Shown: positions 44,069 through 54,397, counted from the first letter of the stretch. The stretch: 64,000 nucleotides of DNA from Stenomitos rutilans HA7619-LM2 (GCA_019358945.1 JAHHIE010000005.1:124001-188000); one strand, 5' to 3'. Program-made: numbers and translations. Notes: generated by a model from the sequence alone, not told the origin.

Positions 44069-45028
44069 ATGTCAGCATCACGGGTGCAACCCAAACTGAT
44101 TATTCACGGTGGAGCCGGAAGCTCCTTAAAGGGCAAGGGTGGTGTTGAGTCGGTGCGAAAATCGCTTTACCGGGTGATTGATGAAGTGTATGCCTTATTG
44201 CTCTCAGGAGCCGAGGCTCAAGCAGCGGTCATTCACGGCTGTCAGATGCTAGAAGATGATCCCCGCTTTAATGCAGGCACTGGCTCCGTCCTGCAATCAG
44301 ATGGGCAAATTCGCATGAGTGCAGCGTTGATGAATGGGCTAACCCAACGGTTTAGCGGAGTCATTAACGTTTCGCGGGTGCAGAATCCCATCCATCTTGC
44401 CAGGGCACTGCAAAACTCTCACGATCGCGTCCTCTCGGATTACGGAGCCGCCGAACTACTGCGCGAACTAGAGCTACCTGCCTACGATCCCCTGACCGAA
44501 ATTCGCTTACAGGAGTGGATATTGGAACGTCAGGGCAACTTTTCGCGCGAGATGGCAGGTGTGGTTGCAGAACGAGAATTGGTGGAAGAGACAGCGGGAC
44601 GCGGCACGATCGGGGTCGTTGTCCTAGATGATCAGGGACGCATTGCCGTTGGCACCTCTACAGGTGGTAAGGGGTTTGAACGCATTGGGCGAGTCAGTGA
44701 CTCTGCCATGCCCGCTGGGAACTACGCGACAGCACATGCTGCCGTAAGCTGTACTGGCATTGGTGAAGACATTATTGACGAATGTTTAGCCGCCCGTATC
44801 GTCGTGCGAGTGGATGATGGACAGTCGCTTGCTACTGCGTTTGAACGCTCCTTTCGAGAAGCACACCAACACCAGCGCGATCTGGGCGCGATCGGTCTGG
44901 ATGCTACAGGTACGATCGCCTGGGGCAAAACTAGCGAAGTCCTGCTTGCCGCCTATCATAATGGCAAAAAAGTCGGCGACACACTGGAATGGAACGACGG
45001 CTTATTAGTAGGATGCATACCGGGATGA
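44069..45028 (+). CDS. Isoaspartyl peptidase / plant-type L-asparaginase
   Basis: The 319-residue precursor belongs to the Ntn-hydrolase asparaginase family and should cut itself before the Thr of GRGTIGVVVLD to make alpha and beta chains. The beta chain's GTSTGGKGFERIGRVSDS and the alpha chain's LIIHGGAGS and NAGTGSV are typical. It removes isoaspartyl dipeptides, for instance those released in cyanophycin breakdown. AGAGG is eight bases upstream of the ATG. Confidence 0.93.
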   Translation: MSASRVQPKLIIHGGAGSSLKGKGGVESVRKSLYRVIDEVYALLLSGAEAQAAVIHGCQMLEDDPRFNAGTGSVLQSDGQIRMSAALMNGLTQRFSGVINVSRVQNPIHLARALQNSHDRVLSDYGAAELLRELELPAYDPLTEIRLQEWILERQGNFSREMAGVVAERELVEETAGRGTIGVVVLDDQGRIAVGTSTGGKGFERIGRVSDSAMPAGNYATAHAAVSCTGIGEDIIDECLAARIVVRVDDGQSLATAFERSFREAHQHQRDLGAIGLDATGTIAWGKTSEVLLAAYHNGKKVGDTLEWNDGLLVGCIPG

Positions 45029-45071
45029 CGTTTTGAGTGTTAAGCGGTCAGGGAGACGTTTTGAGTGAAAG

Positions 45072-45120
45072 AGCGGTCAGCGGTTAGCCATCAGCTATCA
45101 GCTTTTTAGCCTTTAGCCTT
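45072..45120. repeat. Heptanucleotide array (AGCNNTC type)
   Basis: Units AGCGGTC, AGCGGTT, AGCCATC, AGCTATC, AGCTTTT and TAGCCTT follow the asparaginase gene and form part of the 7-bp repeat family. Confidence 0.75.
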
Positions 45121-45141
45121 TTACCCCTTACCTTCTGCTCC

Positions 45142-46062
45142 CTAATTTCGATGATTGTTACTGTAATGAACTCTTGCACCCGCCCATTGCAGTTTCTCTC
45201 TCAGCGTTTGATAATACGAATAATTTTCTCGAAGAATGATAAACCTTGCCTGACAGTCGGCGGCGCGAATATCTACTCGCTGTCCAGGCCAGATGGAGGT
45301 CGCTAATACCCCATCCATCCACAGTTTTGTATTCAGTTCATAATCGGCTAGAGGCCAGATACTGATGACAGATCCAGGAGGCAGCACGATCGGGCGGCTC
45401 GAAAGACTTAGAGGGCAAATGGGCGTAACCACGATCGCATCCATACCGGGGTGAATAATGGGGCCATTGGCTGCTACGGTGTAGCACGTCGAACCTGTTG
45501 GTGTGGCGACAATTAAGCCATCCCCCTGGTATTGATCGACCACTTCACCATCAATTTCCATTTCCAAAATTGACGTGATCATGCGATCGGCAGAGGCAGG
45601 CTTGATGCACATCTCATTTAGTGCCAGATAGCGATCGCTCATCGGCTCCAAATTCGTGCGATTGCCTTCAAAAATACCTGCTTGCAGCATCATGCGCTGT
45701 TGCACCGCAAAGCGATCCTCTAGGAGGCGATCCCAGACTTGCTCAGAACGCTCAAAGTCATCAAGCGATTCGGTTAAAAAACCCAGATGCCCACCCACAT
45801 TCACTGCCAAAATTGGAATGCAGTCGGCGGCTAGATTGCGGGCGGCTGACAGCGCGGTGCCATCGCCCCCCAACACGATCGCCAGATCGATCGGATGCGT
45901 CACCGAAGCAAGAAACACAGGATAAGGATTATCTTTAGGGCCACTAGGCCCCATCAAAACCTTACAATCTCGACTTTCTAGCTGTTTGGCACACGTTTCT
46001 GCCCAGCGACGACTCATTAAATCGTCAGCCTTGTGAGCAATGATGACCTGCTTCAGTTGCAC
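45142..46062 (-). CDS. nadK: NAD(+) kinase
   Basis: NadK phosphorylates NAD to NADP. The GGDGTALSAAR motif (residues about 65-75), NVGGHLGFLTE, the DQYQGDGLIVATPTGSTCY segment and SSRPIVLPPGS identify it. The start is a GTG (46060-46062). It precedes no functionally linked gene on its strand apart from the downstream end of the ndh cluster. Cyanobacteria often have two nadK genes; which form this is was not determined. Confidence 0.94.
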   Translation of the reverse strand: MQLKQVIIAHKADDLMSRRWAETCAKQLESRDCKVLMGPSGPKDNPYPVFLASVTHPIDLAIVLGGDGTALSAARNLAADCIPILAVNVGGHLGFLTESLDDFERSEQVWDRLLEDRFAVQQRMMLQAGIFEGNRTNLEPMSDRYLALNEMCIKPASADRMITSILEMEIDGEVVDQYQGDGLIVATPTGSTCYTVAANGPIIHPGMDAIVVTPICPLSLSSRPIVLPPGSVISIWPLADYELNTKLWMDGVLATSIWPGQRVDIRAADCQARFIILRENYSYYQTLREKLQWAGARVHYSNNHRN

Positions 46063-46151
46063 GTTGGTATCGTTTTTAGTTTTTAGTCTTTAGCGTTCAG
46101 TTTATTACCAACCAACAACTAATCACTAACAACCAACAACTTCTATCAAAG

Positions 46152-46457
46152 CTACCACTTCAGCAGATTAAACTGCTCCATATCCACAGTGTCGCGGTTG
46201 CGATAAATGGCAAGCACGATCGCCAGACCAACCGCCGCTTCTGCCGCTGCGATCGCAATCACAAACGTGGTAAAGACCTGCCCTTTTACATCTTGCGCAT
46301 CCAGGTAGTTGGAGAACGCCATCAGGTTGAGATTAACGGCATTCAGCATCAATTCAACCGACATCAGCACCCTCACAGCGTTACGGCTGGTGATCAACCC
46401 AAAAATACCAATACAGAATAGAGCTGCCGCCAGAACCAGAAAATATTGAAGTTGCAT
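46152..46457 (-). CDS. ndhE: NAD(P)H-quinone oxidoreductase subunit 4L (NdhE)
   Basis: NdhE is a three-helix membrane subunit of the photosynthetic NDH-1 complex, equivalent to Nuo[31 protein letters not shown] is the characteristic first half, with the conserved Glu in the second helix. It is the last of the ndhA-I-G-E genes on the minus strand. AGGTAG lies close upstream of the ATG. Confidence 0.95.
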   Translation of the reverse strand: MQLQYFLVLAAALFCIGIFGLITSRNAVRVLMSVELMLNAVNLNLMAFSNYLDAQDVKGQVFTTFVIAIAAAEAAVGLAIVLAIYRNRDTVDMEQFNLLKW

Positions 46458-46484
46458 AGACTACCTGCCTCAAAGACTCTCAAC

Positions 46485-47129
46485 CTAGTTGTTCTGTTCA
46501 GAGGGTGTACGTGCGATCGTGGCCTCTGGCGCACCTGGTCCAACTGCAACCAACTCACGGGGGCGCTCCGGCAAAGTCAGTGCAGGCTGCTGAAGAGGCG
46601 TTACAGCATCGTCGGGCAATAATTCACGTCGCGCCAGCATAATGGCTCCAATGAGCGCCATCAACAGTAGTACCGATGCCAGTTCAAAGGGCAGCAAGAA
46701 GTCAGTAAAGAAATGCTTGCCAATCGCCACGATCGAACCATTACCCGCTGCAACCCCCGTGGAGAACGCCCAGGGCGTAGACACCACCATGACACTGAGC
46801 AGCGCAAACAGCCCTGCACAAACCAATGCTGTTGCCCCCCGTCGAATCCACGCCCTCGACACAGGCACAAAGTCCTGGCGCTTGTTCACCAGCATGATGG
46901 CAAACAAAATCAGCACGTTGACCGCACCCACGTAGATCAAAACCTGAGCTGTTGCCACAAAATCAGCATTTAGCAACAGGTACAGCCCAGCGATACTAAT
47001 AAACACGCCACCCAGCAAAAAGGCTGAATAGACGATATTTGACAGTAAAACAACGCCTAACGCTGCCCCGATCGCCATCAGAGACAACAGACCAAACGAA
47101 ACAATCTGAACACCTTCAGCTAAATTCAC
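46485..47129 (-). CDS. ndhG: NAD(P)H-quinone oxidoreductase subunit 6 (NdhG)
   Basis: NdhG is the NuoJ-like five-helix membrane subunit of NDH-1. Landmarks are the VQIVSFGLLSLMAIGAALGV helix 1 and VATAQVLIYVGAVNVLILFAIML in helix 3. The start is a GTG (47127-47129) with AAGGAGA about ten bases upstream. It sits 78 bp after ndhI and 27 bp before ndhE. Confidence 0.95.
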   Translation of the reverse strand: MNLAEGVQIVSFGLLSLMAIGAALGVVLLSNIVYSAFLLGGVFISIAGLYLLLNADFVATAQVLIYVGAVNVLILFAIMLVNKRQDFVPVSRAWIRRGATALVCAGLFALLSVMVVSTPWAFSTGVAAGNGSIVAIGKHFFTDFLLPFELASVLLLMALIGAIMLARRELLPDDAVTPLQQPALTLPERPRELVAVGPGAPEATIARTPSEQNN

Positions 47130-47207
47130 AGTGAACCGTCTCCTTACATAAAAGCGAGCAGCATTCAGTCAAGGGTGTTCCCAAGCCAAAGCCCTGACCT
47201 CTGACAG

Positions 47208-47789
47208 CTATTTTTCGGTTTCAACAATTTCTTCAGGACGCAGACCGGCCCGACGCGAACCTGGCGGCAAATCATGCGGTTCCACAACGCCCTTCGGCAG
47301 GTAAGCAAACTCTCTTAACGGAGTCACCATTGGGTCTCCGGTAACTTTGTAAGGCAAGCGACCAAGAGCAACGTTATCGTAGTTCAACTCGTGGCGATCG
47401 TAGGTCGAAAGCTCATATTCTTCTGTCATCGACAGGCAGTTTGTAGGGCAGTATTCCACACAGTTACCGCAGAAAATGCAAACTCCAAAATCGATGCTGT
47501 AGTGATTGAGTTTCTTCTTCTTCGTCTCAGCGTTAAACTCCCAGTCCACCACTGGCAGGTTAATTGGACAAACCCGCACACAGACTTCGCACGCAATGCA
47601 CTTATCAAACTCAAAATGAATGCGTCCACGAAAGCGTTCTGATGGAATCAGCTTTTCATAGGGATACTGCACCGTCACTGGACGGCGCTGCATGTGATCA
47701 AACGTCACTGCCAGCCCTTGACCAATATACTTCGCCGCCTGCACGGTCTCTTTGGTGTAGTCACTAACTTGCTTGAGAAACTTCAGCAT
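47208..47789 (-). CDS. ndhI: NAD(P)H-quinone oxidoreductase iron-sulfur subunit (NdhI)
   Basis: NdhI carries the two [4Fe-4S] clusters of the NDH-1 peripheral arm, which in cyanobacteria take electrons from ferredoxin. Both cluster motifs are intact: [12 protein letters not shown] and [12 protein letters not shown]. The 193-residue length is standard. AAGAAGAG precedes the ATG. Confidence 0.96.
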   Translation of the reverse strand: MLKFLKQVSDYTKETVQAAKYIGQGLAVTFDHMQRRPVTVQYPYEKLIPSERFRGRIHFEFDKCIACEVCVRVCPINLPVVDWEFNAETKKKKLNHYSIDFGVCIFCGNCVEYCPTNCLSMTEEYELSTYDRHELNYDNVALGRLPYKVTGDPMVTPLREFAYLPKGVVEPHDLPPGSRRAGLRPEEIVETEK

Positions 47790-47878
47790 AAAACTCTTCT
47801 TTGAAGGATAAACGGTAAACGGTAAGGAGGCATTACTGATGTTTTAGCCTTGAGCCTTAAGTCTTTACCCTTTCGGAC

Positions 47879-48997
47879 TCAGCCACCGAAGGCAAATGGA
47901 AAGGCAAGTTTGAGTGCTGCCGTCAACAACAAGTTAACCAGCGAAATCGGCAACAAAAACTTCCAACCTAAATCTAATAATTGATCAATCCGCACGCGAG
48001 GCACCGTCCAGCGCAGCAAAATTGCCAGGAAGACAAGCAAGTAGGCTTTGAGCACCGTCATCGTAATACCCAACGAAGCCGTAACGACCTGGAAAATCGG
48101 ATTAAACTCGTCAATACCCAGCACATTCGCAACTAGCGTCAGCGGAATCGGGAAATCCCAACCACCTAGATAAAGTACAGCTACTAGCAGCGCTGACAGG
48201 ACAAGGTTGACGTAGGAACCCAGGTAAAAAAGTGCAAACTTCATGCCTGAGTATTCCGTCTGATAGCCTGCTACGAGTTCTTCTTCAGCCTCCGGCAAGT
48301 CAAACGGCATCCGCTCACACTCAGCCAGGGCCGCGATCCAGAAGATCACAAAGCCCACTGGTTGCCGCCAAATGTTCCAGCCCAGAATGCCATAGCCAGA
48401 CTGCTGCTGCACAATGTCGATCGTGCTGAGTGAATTGGACATCATCGCGATCGCTAACACCGACAGTGCTAACGGAATCTCATAGCTAATCGATTGAGCA
48501 GCAGCGCGTAATCCACCGAGCAGAGAGTATTTATTGTTGGAGGCATACCCCGACATTAGCAACCCGATCGGCGCAACGCTCGACAGCGCAATCCACAAAA
48601 ACACGCCCATACCAACATTGGTCACTAACAGGTTTTGACCAAACGGCACAATCAGGTAAGACAAAAAGACCGGAATCACCACAATCACCGGGCCAAGCGT
48701 AAACAGCAAAGCATCTGAATTCGCCGGCACCACATCTTCTTTAAAAACCAACTTTAAGCCGTCTGCGACCGGAGCTAATACGCCCAACGGGCCAATATAC
48801 TCAGGGCCGATCCGCTGCTGTGCTGCCGCTGAAATCTTTCGCTCCAGCCAAACAACCACTAGCACGCCGACCGTCGCACCAACCAACATCAGCAGCATCG
48901 GCAAGGGCATCCAAATCGCCTTTGCAGCACCGAGGGGGAGTCCCAGATCAGTCAGGGACTGGATAAAAACGTCCTGTAAGTCTATGCCTGAGTTCAT
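47879..48997 (-). CDS. ndhA: NAD(P)H-quinone oxidoreductase subunit 1 (NdhA)
   Basis: NdhA is the NuoH-like eight-helix subunit that forms part of the quinone-binding site. [23 protein letters not shown] and [29 protein letters not shown] regions are the classic conserved loops. The 372-residue length is standard. AGGTAAG precedes the ATG. It heads the ndhA-I-G-E operon. Confidence 0.96.
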   Translation of the reverse strand: MNSGIDLQDVFIQSLTDLGLPLGAAKAIWMPLPMLLMLVGATVGVLVVVWLERKISAAAQQRIGPEYIGPLGVLAPVADGLKLVFKEDVVPANSDALLFTLGPVIVVIPVFLSYLIVPFGQNLLVTNVGMGVFLWIALSSVAPIGLLMSGYASNNKYSLLGGLRAAAQSISYEIPLALSVLAIAMMSNSLSTIDIVQQQSGYGILGWNIWRQPVGFVIFWIAALAECERMPFDLPEAEEELVAGYQTEYSGMKFALFYLGSYVNLVLSALLVAVLYLGGWDFPIPLTLVANVLGIDEFNPIFQVVTASLGITMTVLKAYLLVFLAILLRWTVPRVRIDQLLDLGWKFLLPISLVNLLLTAALKLAFPFAFGG

Positions 48998-49201
48998 CGC
49001 TTACCTGATTTGAGTCCTTATGCAGTAATCCATCGTTAACGATTAACCAACGCTGCGTACTCAGTTAGCCACAGCAGCCCACTGGTTTCCCGTAACAAGG
49101 CTGTTACATTGCCGTGCGTCCTCAGTATATCGCTGGATCGCTGCTGCACGATCGAAAACCGCTATAGATAAATACGAGGTTAGGGTATAGACGAATCGAC
49201 G

Positions 49202-49267
49202 GCAGGTTACTGCTGTGAAAGCAGGCATTGCAGACCCTGGCTCCAGGCAAACACCGCTCTAACCTGC
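49202..49267 (-). ncRNA. Candidate three-way-junction RNA upstream of ndhA
   Basis: Read on either strand, an eight-bp closing stem (GCAGGTTA 49202-49209 with TAACCTGC 49260-49267) encloses two further hairpins: CTGCT/AGCAG (49210-49214, 49220-49224) and CCTGG/CCAGG (49236-49240, 49243-49247). The fold resembles the compact junctions of riboswitches or leader RNAs. The minus strand is preferred because it leads into ndhA 205 bp away. I could not match it to a named motif. Confidence 0.45.
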
Positions 49268-49300
49268 AAGGTCGTACCGCACTTCCGCCGCTCAAGCAAA

Positions 49301-49332
49301 AAGAAGCCCTCAGACTCTTAGTTCTGAGGGCT
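49301..49332 (-). terminator. Terminator of gltA
   Basis: On the minus strand AGCCCTCAGA pairs with TCTGAGGGCT around a short loop, followed by TTCTTTTT. It lies about 130 bp after the gltA stop. Confidence 0.75.
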
Positions 49333-49460
49333 GGAGTTCCTGAAAATCGTCACTGACAATATGGTGACAAGAGTATCGTTATCAGGCAAGAGGGGTGCCG
49401 CCCATCATGCCTACACGCCTAAACGTGCTTTATCTGCAAAACCAAGCACAGTCGCCCACT

Positions 49461-50597
49461 TTAACGGTGCTCGATCGACACATAGGTCGCTTCATGTAAC
49501 CCCGTATAAATCTGGGTCGGGCGGAAAATTCGGTTCTCGTTGAGCTGCTCTTTCCAATGCGCCAGCCAACCAGCCGTACGAGAAATGGCAAACACAGGCG
49601 TAAACAGGTCAGACGGAATGCCTAACTTGCGGTAAACCAGACCGGAGTAAAAGTCCACATTGGGATAAATACCCTTATGTCCCAGACTCTCTTCGACCGC
49701 CTTTTCAAGCTCAACCGCCACATCGTAATACTCATCCCGCCCATACTTCTCAAACAGTTGTTCTGCTAAGTGCTGCAAAATCGTTGCACGAGGGTCTTTT
49801 ACTTTATAGACGCGGTGACCAAAGCCCATAATCTTACCCTTCTGGGCCAGTTGCTTCTCCAGCCAGGGACGCACATTTTCAACAGTGCCAATCTCTTCGA
49901 GCATGACAATCACTTCTTCGTTAGCGCCACCATGCAGCGGCCCCGCCAAGGTGCCAACGGCAGAAGCCACCACCGCATAAGGATCAGTCAATGTAGAAGC
50001 CGTTACTAAAGCCGAAAACGTAGACGCATTAATCGTATGCTCTGCGTGCAGCATCAGACACACATCAAAGATGTGAGCAGGAAAAGGGTCTGGTTCCCGT
50101 TCATTGAGCATGTAAAGGAAGTTCGCAGCATAACCCAGGTCGTCGCGAGGCTGCACAGGGTCATTCCCCTTACGCATCAGCTGAAACGCTGCCACCATCG
50201 TTGGAATCTTTGCCAGCAATCTGACGACTGCCGCACGAATATACGTGGGGTCATCCAGCGCACGGCGAGAGTAAAACAGCCCCAAAGCCGCAGCACAGGC
50301 TTGCAGAGCATCCATCGGATGACCGCTTTCAGGAAAGCACTTCATCATGTCGCGAATCCGGTACTTCAGCCGCCGATGATACGTAATTTCATGCTCAAAT
50401 AGCTCTAATTCTTCTTTCGTCGGCAAACCACCCCAAATGAGAAGGTAAGCCGTCTCCAGAAAATTGCCCTTTGCGGCTAATTCTTCAATGGCAATGCCAC
50501 GATACTCTAAAACCCCTCGCTGTCCATCTACAAAACTAATGCTGGACTGAGTTGCGGGAATACCTTCTAGACCTGCCCTATATTCGCAGACAGTCAT
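49461..50597 (-). CDS. gltA: Citrate synthase
   Basis: GltA makes citrate from oxaloacetate and acetyl-CoA. The active-site His motifs are seen in LHAEHTINASTF and GFGHRVYKVKDPR, and GPLHGGANE is the third conserved segment. The 378-residue length fits the short Gram-positive/cyanobacterial form. The ATG at 50595-50597 is used; the ribosome site is weak. A terminator follows. Confidence 0.96.
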   Translation of the reverse strand: MTVCEYRAGLEGIPATQSSISFVDGQRGVLEYRGIAIEELAAKGNFLETAYLLIWGGLPTKEELELFEHEITYHRRLKYRIRDMMKCFPESGHPMDALQACAAALGLFYSRRALDDPTYIRAAVVRLLAKIPTMVAAFQLMRKGNDPVQPRDDLGYAANFLYMLNEREPDPFPAHIFDVCLMLHAEHTINASTFSALVTASTLTDPYAVVASAVGTLAGPLHGGANEEVIVMLEEIGTVENVRPWLEKQLAQKGKIMGFGHRVYKVKDPRATILQHLAEQLFEKYGRDEYYDVAVELEKAVEESLGHKGIYPNVDFYSGLVYRKLGIPSDLFTPVFAISRTAGWLAHWKEQLNENRIFRPTQIYTGLHEATYVSIEHR

Positions 50598-51032
50598 AGT
50601 GCTACCGTTTACTTACAAAAATGGGATTACTCAAGCTAACTTATCAGAAACTAGAAAACTGTATCCTTCTGAGCTGACTGCATACCGAGCTGAAGCAGAC
50701 GGCAGTGCCAGTTTCTGTAGCTTGCAGACGTTTTTGTTTACAAGAATTAACAGGGTTCAGCGATTTCGTTTGCTCACAATCAGCGCATTTGAGCACTGTA
50801 AGGACGTGCAAAGTTTTAACGCTATAGCCATTTGCATTACCACAAAGCGAGCTTCCACAAGTGGAGTTTTACACACAAAGAATTGCCGCCTCAGTAAAAA
50901 ATAGTTACTATTTAAACAAGCGCATTGCTACGACAGCAAATAGCCTGTTAGTTTTTCCAGCCAATATTCTTCCTTACTCTCCAGCTCTACAGGAAGGTCT
51001 GGCTGCTTCGGCCCATTCAAACTAGGAGTTTT
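50598..51032. other. Divergent spacer, nothing recognised
   Basis: The gap between gltA and a small + strand gene contains A/T-rich stretches and open frames without family features. I see no operator, repeat or RNA structure. Confidence 0.5.
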
Positions 51033-51443
51033 ATGACCCAGAGACGAGCTCGTCGCCAATCAAATCAAGAATCAAATCAAGAGTACAGTGCATCCACAAC
51101 GCCACGCGAGATGACGAAAACGCTGCGAGCGCGCGTTAGCCGAGAGGACACTGAAGTACGAATGGCGAGTCAATCCCGTTCAACCCACTCAAGCTTAACC
51201 AACTTAATTGAACGCGATGCCCCCCTTCAAGCGCATAGCATGCTGGTCTTGATGTATGGTCCTTTTCAAGCCGAAATGATCCCGGAAGAAGGGCAGGGTG
51301 TTGCATCATGGTTAAAAGAATGCGTTCGTAAGCACGGCATTCCTAGCCTGCTGCGGTTCGATTACCGCCGCCGTGCGCAAGTGTTTCGTCGTGATCAGTT
51401 TCAGCCTTGGCTAGAGCCACTATTGACTCAGATTTCTGGCTAA
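51033..51443 (+). CDS. Unrecognised 136-residue protein
   Basis: The protein has a basic, disordered N-terminal half (residues 1-65) and a folded C-terminal half with LLRFDYRRRAQVFRRDQF and PWLEPLLTQIS. No family is recognised. A strong terminator 40 bp downstream supports a single-gene unit. Confidence 0.65.
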   Translation: MTQRRARRQSNQESNQEYSASTTPREMTKTLRARVSREDTEVRMASQSRSTHSSLTNLIERDAPLQAHSMLVLMYGPFQAEMIPEEGQGVASWLKECVRKHGIPSLLRFDYRRRAQVFRRDQFQPWLEPLLTQISG

Positions 51444-51481
51444 AGTCATCTTTTTGGCTAGAGAGTAGCACTTTTTTCAAG

Positions 51482-51518
51482 AAGGGTGGTGCGATCGCAT
51501 GTTCGCACCACCCTTTTT
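51482..51518 (+). terminator. Strong rho-independent terminator
   Basis: AAGGGTGGTGCGA (51482-51494) pairs with TCGCACCACCCTT (51503-51515) and is followed by T residues. It ends the small + strand gene at 51033-51443. Confidence 0.8.
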
Positions 51519-51521
51519 ACA

Positions 51522-51816
51522 GTCTTGTCATGAAGCCGTCTTGCTGCTTTGCACAGACAGTTGCGTATCATTACAGGTAATTCCACCCAGTCCTGACGCA
51601 TTCTCGCGGAGCAGCAAGCTGCTTGCATCGCTATTTCAACCTGTGTAAAGCGGCTTAAGTGAATTTTCGTAGCTTGCAATGCGTCTTTACTATAAATCTA
51701 AGAACAAGCTGGAACGGCTACGGATGATGGTGTGTCGTTGAAACTGTTACTAATGATGAAGAACTTTCTCTGAGTCTTATCGTGCTGTTTTCGACACTCT
51801 GAAGCTCTCGTAACCT
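51522..51816. other. Intergenic stretch before the kinase gene
   Basis: The 295-bp gap before the Ser/Thr kinase has no gene or repeat that I recognise. It should contain the kinase promoter. Confidence 0.45.
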
Positions 51817-54393
51817 ATGCTGAGCAAAATTCTTGGGGGACGTTACCAAATTGTTCGCCACTTAGGTGGGGGCGGCTTTGGGCAGACGTATTTGGCCAGC
51901 GATTTGCATCTTCCTGGCAAGCCTCACTGCGTGGTGAAACAGCTTAAGCCCAGAATGAGCGATCCAGAGGCGTTACAAGCCGCAAGGCGATTGTTTGATA
52001 CTGAAGCAGAAGTGCTATATGCCTTGGGAAGCCACGAACAAATTCCCAGGCTTTTTGCTCACTTTGAAGAAGGGCAAGATTTTTATCTTGTGCAAGAGTT
52101 TATCGAAGGGCAGGTGCTGAGTCAAGCCTTGAAGCTCCAACCACAGCTTGCTGAATTGGAAGTCATTCATCTGCTGCAAGATCTGTTGGCTGTTCTAGAG
52201 TTTGTGCATCAACAGCAGGTGGTGCATCGTGATATTAAGCCTTCCAATTTGATTCGGCAAACGAGCGATCGCCGTCTCTTTCTCATCGATTTTGGGGCAG
52301 TCAAGCAAATTGGCGCTCAGGTGCTAGACCCTCATGATGCCAGTATCACGATCGCCGTTGGGTCTTCCGGCTACATGCCGAACGAACAGTTGGCTGGCAA
52401 GCCTCGCTTTAGCAGTGATGTTTACGCGGTCGGCATGATGGGCATTCAGTGCCTGACGGGCATCTATCCTAAAAAGCTGCGAGAAGATCCAAAAACCAGC
52501 GAAATTATCTGGCGCGATCAGGTACAGGTGAGTTCAGAGTTTGCCAACATTTTGGATACGATGGTACGCTACGACTTTCGTCAACGCTACGAATCAGCAA
52601 CGGAAGCGTTAGAAGCACTACGATCGCTCACAAGGACGGCTCCGGTTGCTTCGGTACTGGCAGAGCCAACAGTGATCAGTTTTGATGGTCATCTCGCCTG
52701 GTTGGAACGAGGTGATGATTTGTTTCAACGCCAACGCTATAAGGAAGCTATCGTTGCTTACGATCGAGTTATTCAAGCCAAACCGGATGACGACATCGTG
52801 TGGTTTAAGCGCGGGATGGCGCTCGAAAATCTCAAGCGCTTTGATGATGCCGTTGCGTCTTACGATCGAGTGGTGCAACTTCACCCAGAGGATTATCTGG
52901 CGTGGTACAAACATGGTGCGGCTTGCGTCCAGCTTCAGCACTATCAGGAAGCCTTGAACTCGTTTGAGCGCGTGGTGCAACTTCAGCCCGACAACTATTG
53001 GGGATGGCACGATCGGGGTAAAGCGCTGGAACAGTTGCAGCAGTCAGAAGCCGCGATTGCCTCCTACGATCGCGCGGTACAGTTAAAGCCCGATTTCCAA
53101 TTGGCGGTTGAAAGCCGCAAGCAGCTTTTGAGCCAGTTGCGTCAGGTCGATGCTCTCTACCATCTCCAGCATTACGATGAAGCGTTGGCATCCTGCGATC
53201 GTGCTATTGAACTCAATCCTGATGACTCTCTGGCATGGTTTATGCGCGGGATGGCATTAGATAATTTGCAGCGTTATGAAGACGCGGTGCTGGCGTATGA
53301 CCGAGTGGTCGAAATCCAACCAGATGACCATGTGGTGTGGTTTAAGCGAGGAACTGTTCTGGAGAAGCTGCTGCGGTATGAAGAAGCGGTGGCTTCGTAC
53401 TACAAGGTCGTGCAACTCCAACCAGATAACTATTGGGCCTGGTACGATCGGGGACGCCTGCTAGAAGGCCTTCAGCAACAAGAAGCCGCGATCGCGTCTT
53501 ACGATCGCGCGATGCAGTTAAAGCCTGATTTTCAAGAAGCAGTGGAGGGGCGCAGGCGCGTGCTGCAACAGCTTAAATCTGGTGATATAGCATCAGACGA
53601 GGACGATGCTACAGTTGCGTCTACGGAGCAGTCTGGAGTGCCAGCGCTCGATCTTAACGCACACGATCTTCAGCATGTGCTTGAAGACTACAAGCGTCGC
53701 CTGCATGCAGACCCCACTCCAATGGCTGCACTATTGCCAAAGTCAGAAGCAACTGTCATCAGTAAGCCCAGGTTTGTAGAAGCGGTGGCTGCTGTCCTAG
53801 CTGATACACCAGAGGACACAATCATCAGCATGCCAAGAGCCGAAAATCGCTCTGAGGAGACGATGATTACGGTGCCCCTGGCTGAACCTAGCCAATCTGC
53901 TGAAAGAAGCCGCGATGATTACGATCGCCTGATCTGGGAAGGGCGCACATTGGAGAAGCAAAAGCGCCATGCAGAAGCCTTAAAAGTGTATGAACAAGCG
54001 CGTTTGTTGCGAGCAGATGATGCCAACCTTTGGCGGTGGCGAGGCAATGTTCTCTATGGCTTAGAACGGCATGAAGAGGCCATTTGGTCTTACCAGCAAG
54101 CGCTGCAACTCAAACCCGATGATGTTGATATTTGCTGCTGCTTGGGTGGTGTCTTTGTGCAGTTAAAGCGCTACCGGGAAGCAATCACCTGCTTTGAACA
54201 AGCCATTCAGCTTAAAGTAGACAGCCATACCGCCTGGTACTGGCGGGGGCGCGCACTCTATGAATTAAAGCAGTATACAGATGCCATTCATTCATTAGAG
54301 CGTGCGCTTACCATTAAGCCTGACTTTCAACCAGCCATCAACGATCGCAATCGCATTCAGAATCAGCTTAGAGCCTTGGAGCTACAGAAGTGA
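51817..54393 (+). CDS. Ser/Thr protein kinase with TPR repeats
   Basis: The 858-residue protein has an N-terminal Hanks-type kinase (about 8-270) with GGGGFGQTY, Lys41, HRDIKPSN (137-144) and DFG (158-160). About a dozen TPR units follow (for example AIVAYDRVIQAKPDDDIVWFK as landmark), split by a linker (about 600-700) rich in Ser, Thr and acidic residues. TPRs should recruit protein partners, and the kinase phosphorylates Ser/Thr. No membrane helix is seen. The 3' end converges on the SLATT gene with four bases between the stops. A functional link to that module is only suggested by position. Confidence 0.93.
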   Translation: MLSKILGGRYQIVRHLGGGGFGQTYLASDLHLPGKPHCVVKQLKPRMSDPEALQAARRLFDTEAEVLYALGSHEQIPRLFAHFEEGQDFYLVQEFIEGQVLSQALKLQPQLAELEVIHLLQDLLAVLEFVHQQQVVHRDIKPSNLIRQTSDRRLFLIDFGAVKQIGAQVLDPHDASITIAVGSSGYMPNEQLAGKPRFSSDVYAVGMMGIQCLTGIYPKKLREDPKTSEIIWRDQVQVSSEFANILDTMVRYDFRQRYESATEALEALRSLTRTAPVASVLAEPTVISFDGHLAWLERGDDLFQRQRYKEAIVAYDRVIQAKPDDDIVWFKRGMALENLKRFDDAVASYDRVVQLHPEDYLAWYKHGAACVQLQHYQEALNSFERVVQLQPDNYWGWHDRGKALEQLQQSEAAIASYDRAVQLKPDFQLAVESRKQLLSQLRQVDALYHLQHYDEALASCDRAIELNPDDSLAWFMRGMALDNLQRYEDAVLAYDRVVEIQPDDHVVWFKRGTVLEKLLRYEEAVASYYKVVQLQPDNYWAWYDRGRLLEGLQQQEAAIASYDRAMQLKPDFQEAVEGRRRVLQQLKSGDIASDEDDATVASTEQSGVPALDLNAHDLQHVLEDYKRRLHADPTPMAALLPKSEATVISKPRFVEAVAAVLADTPEDTIISMPRAENRSEETMITVPLAEPSQSAERSRDDYDRLIWEGRTLEKQKRHAEALKVYEQARLLRADDANLWRWRGNVLYGLERHEEAIWSYQQALQLKPDDVDICCCLGGVFVQLKRYREAITCFEQAIQLKVDSHTAWYWRGRALYELKQYTDAIHSLERALTIKPDFQPAINDRNRIQNQLRALELQK

Positions 54394-54397
54394 ATCC

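Larger units (their letters stand above)
48998..49460. other. gltA-ndhA spacer with a possible structured RNA
   Basis: The gap on the minus strand between gltA and ndhA holds the gltA terminator, a three-way-junction RNA candidate at 49202-49267, and an ACCGCTATAG fragment near 49158-49167 that resembles the end of the 17426-17521 element. The ndh promoter should lie here. No gene is seen. Confidence 0.6.

Noticed and set aside
49202-49267. tRNA gene in the gltA-ndhA spacer
   Set aside because: The closing stem and two hairpins lack a T-loop GTTCAA motif, an anticodon-arm layout and a CCA-compatible end.
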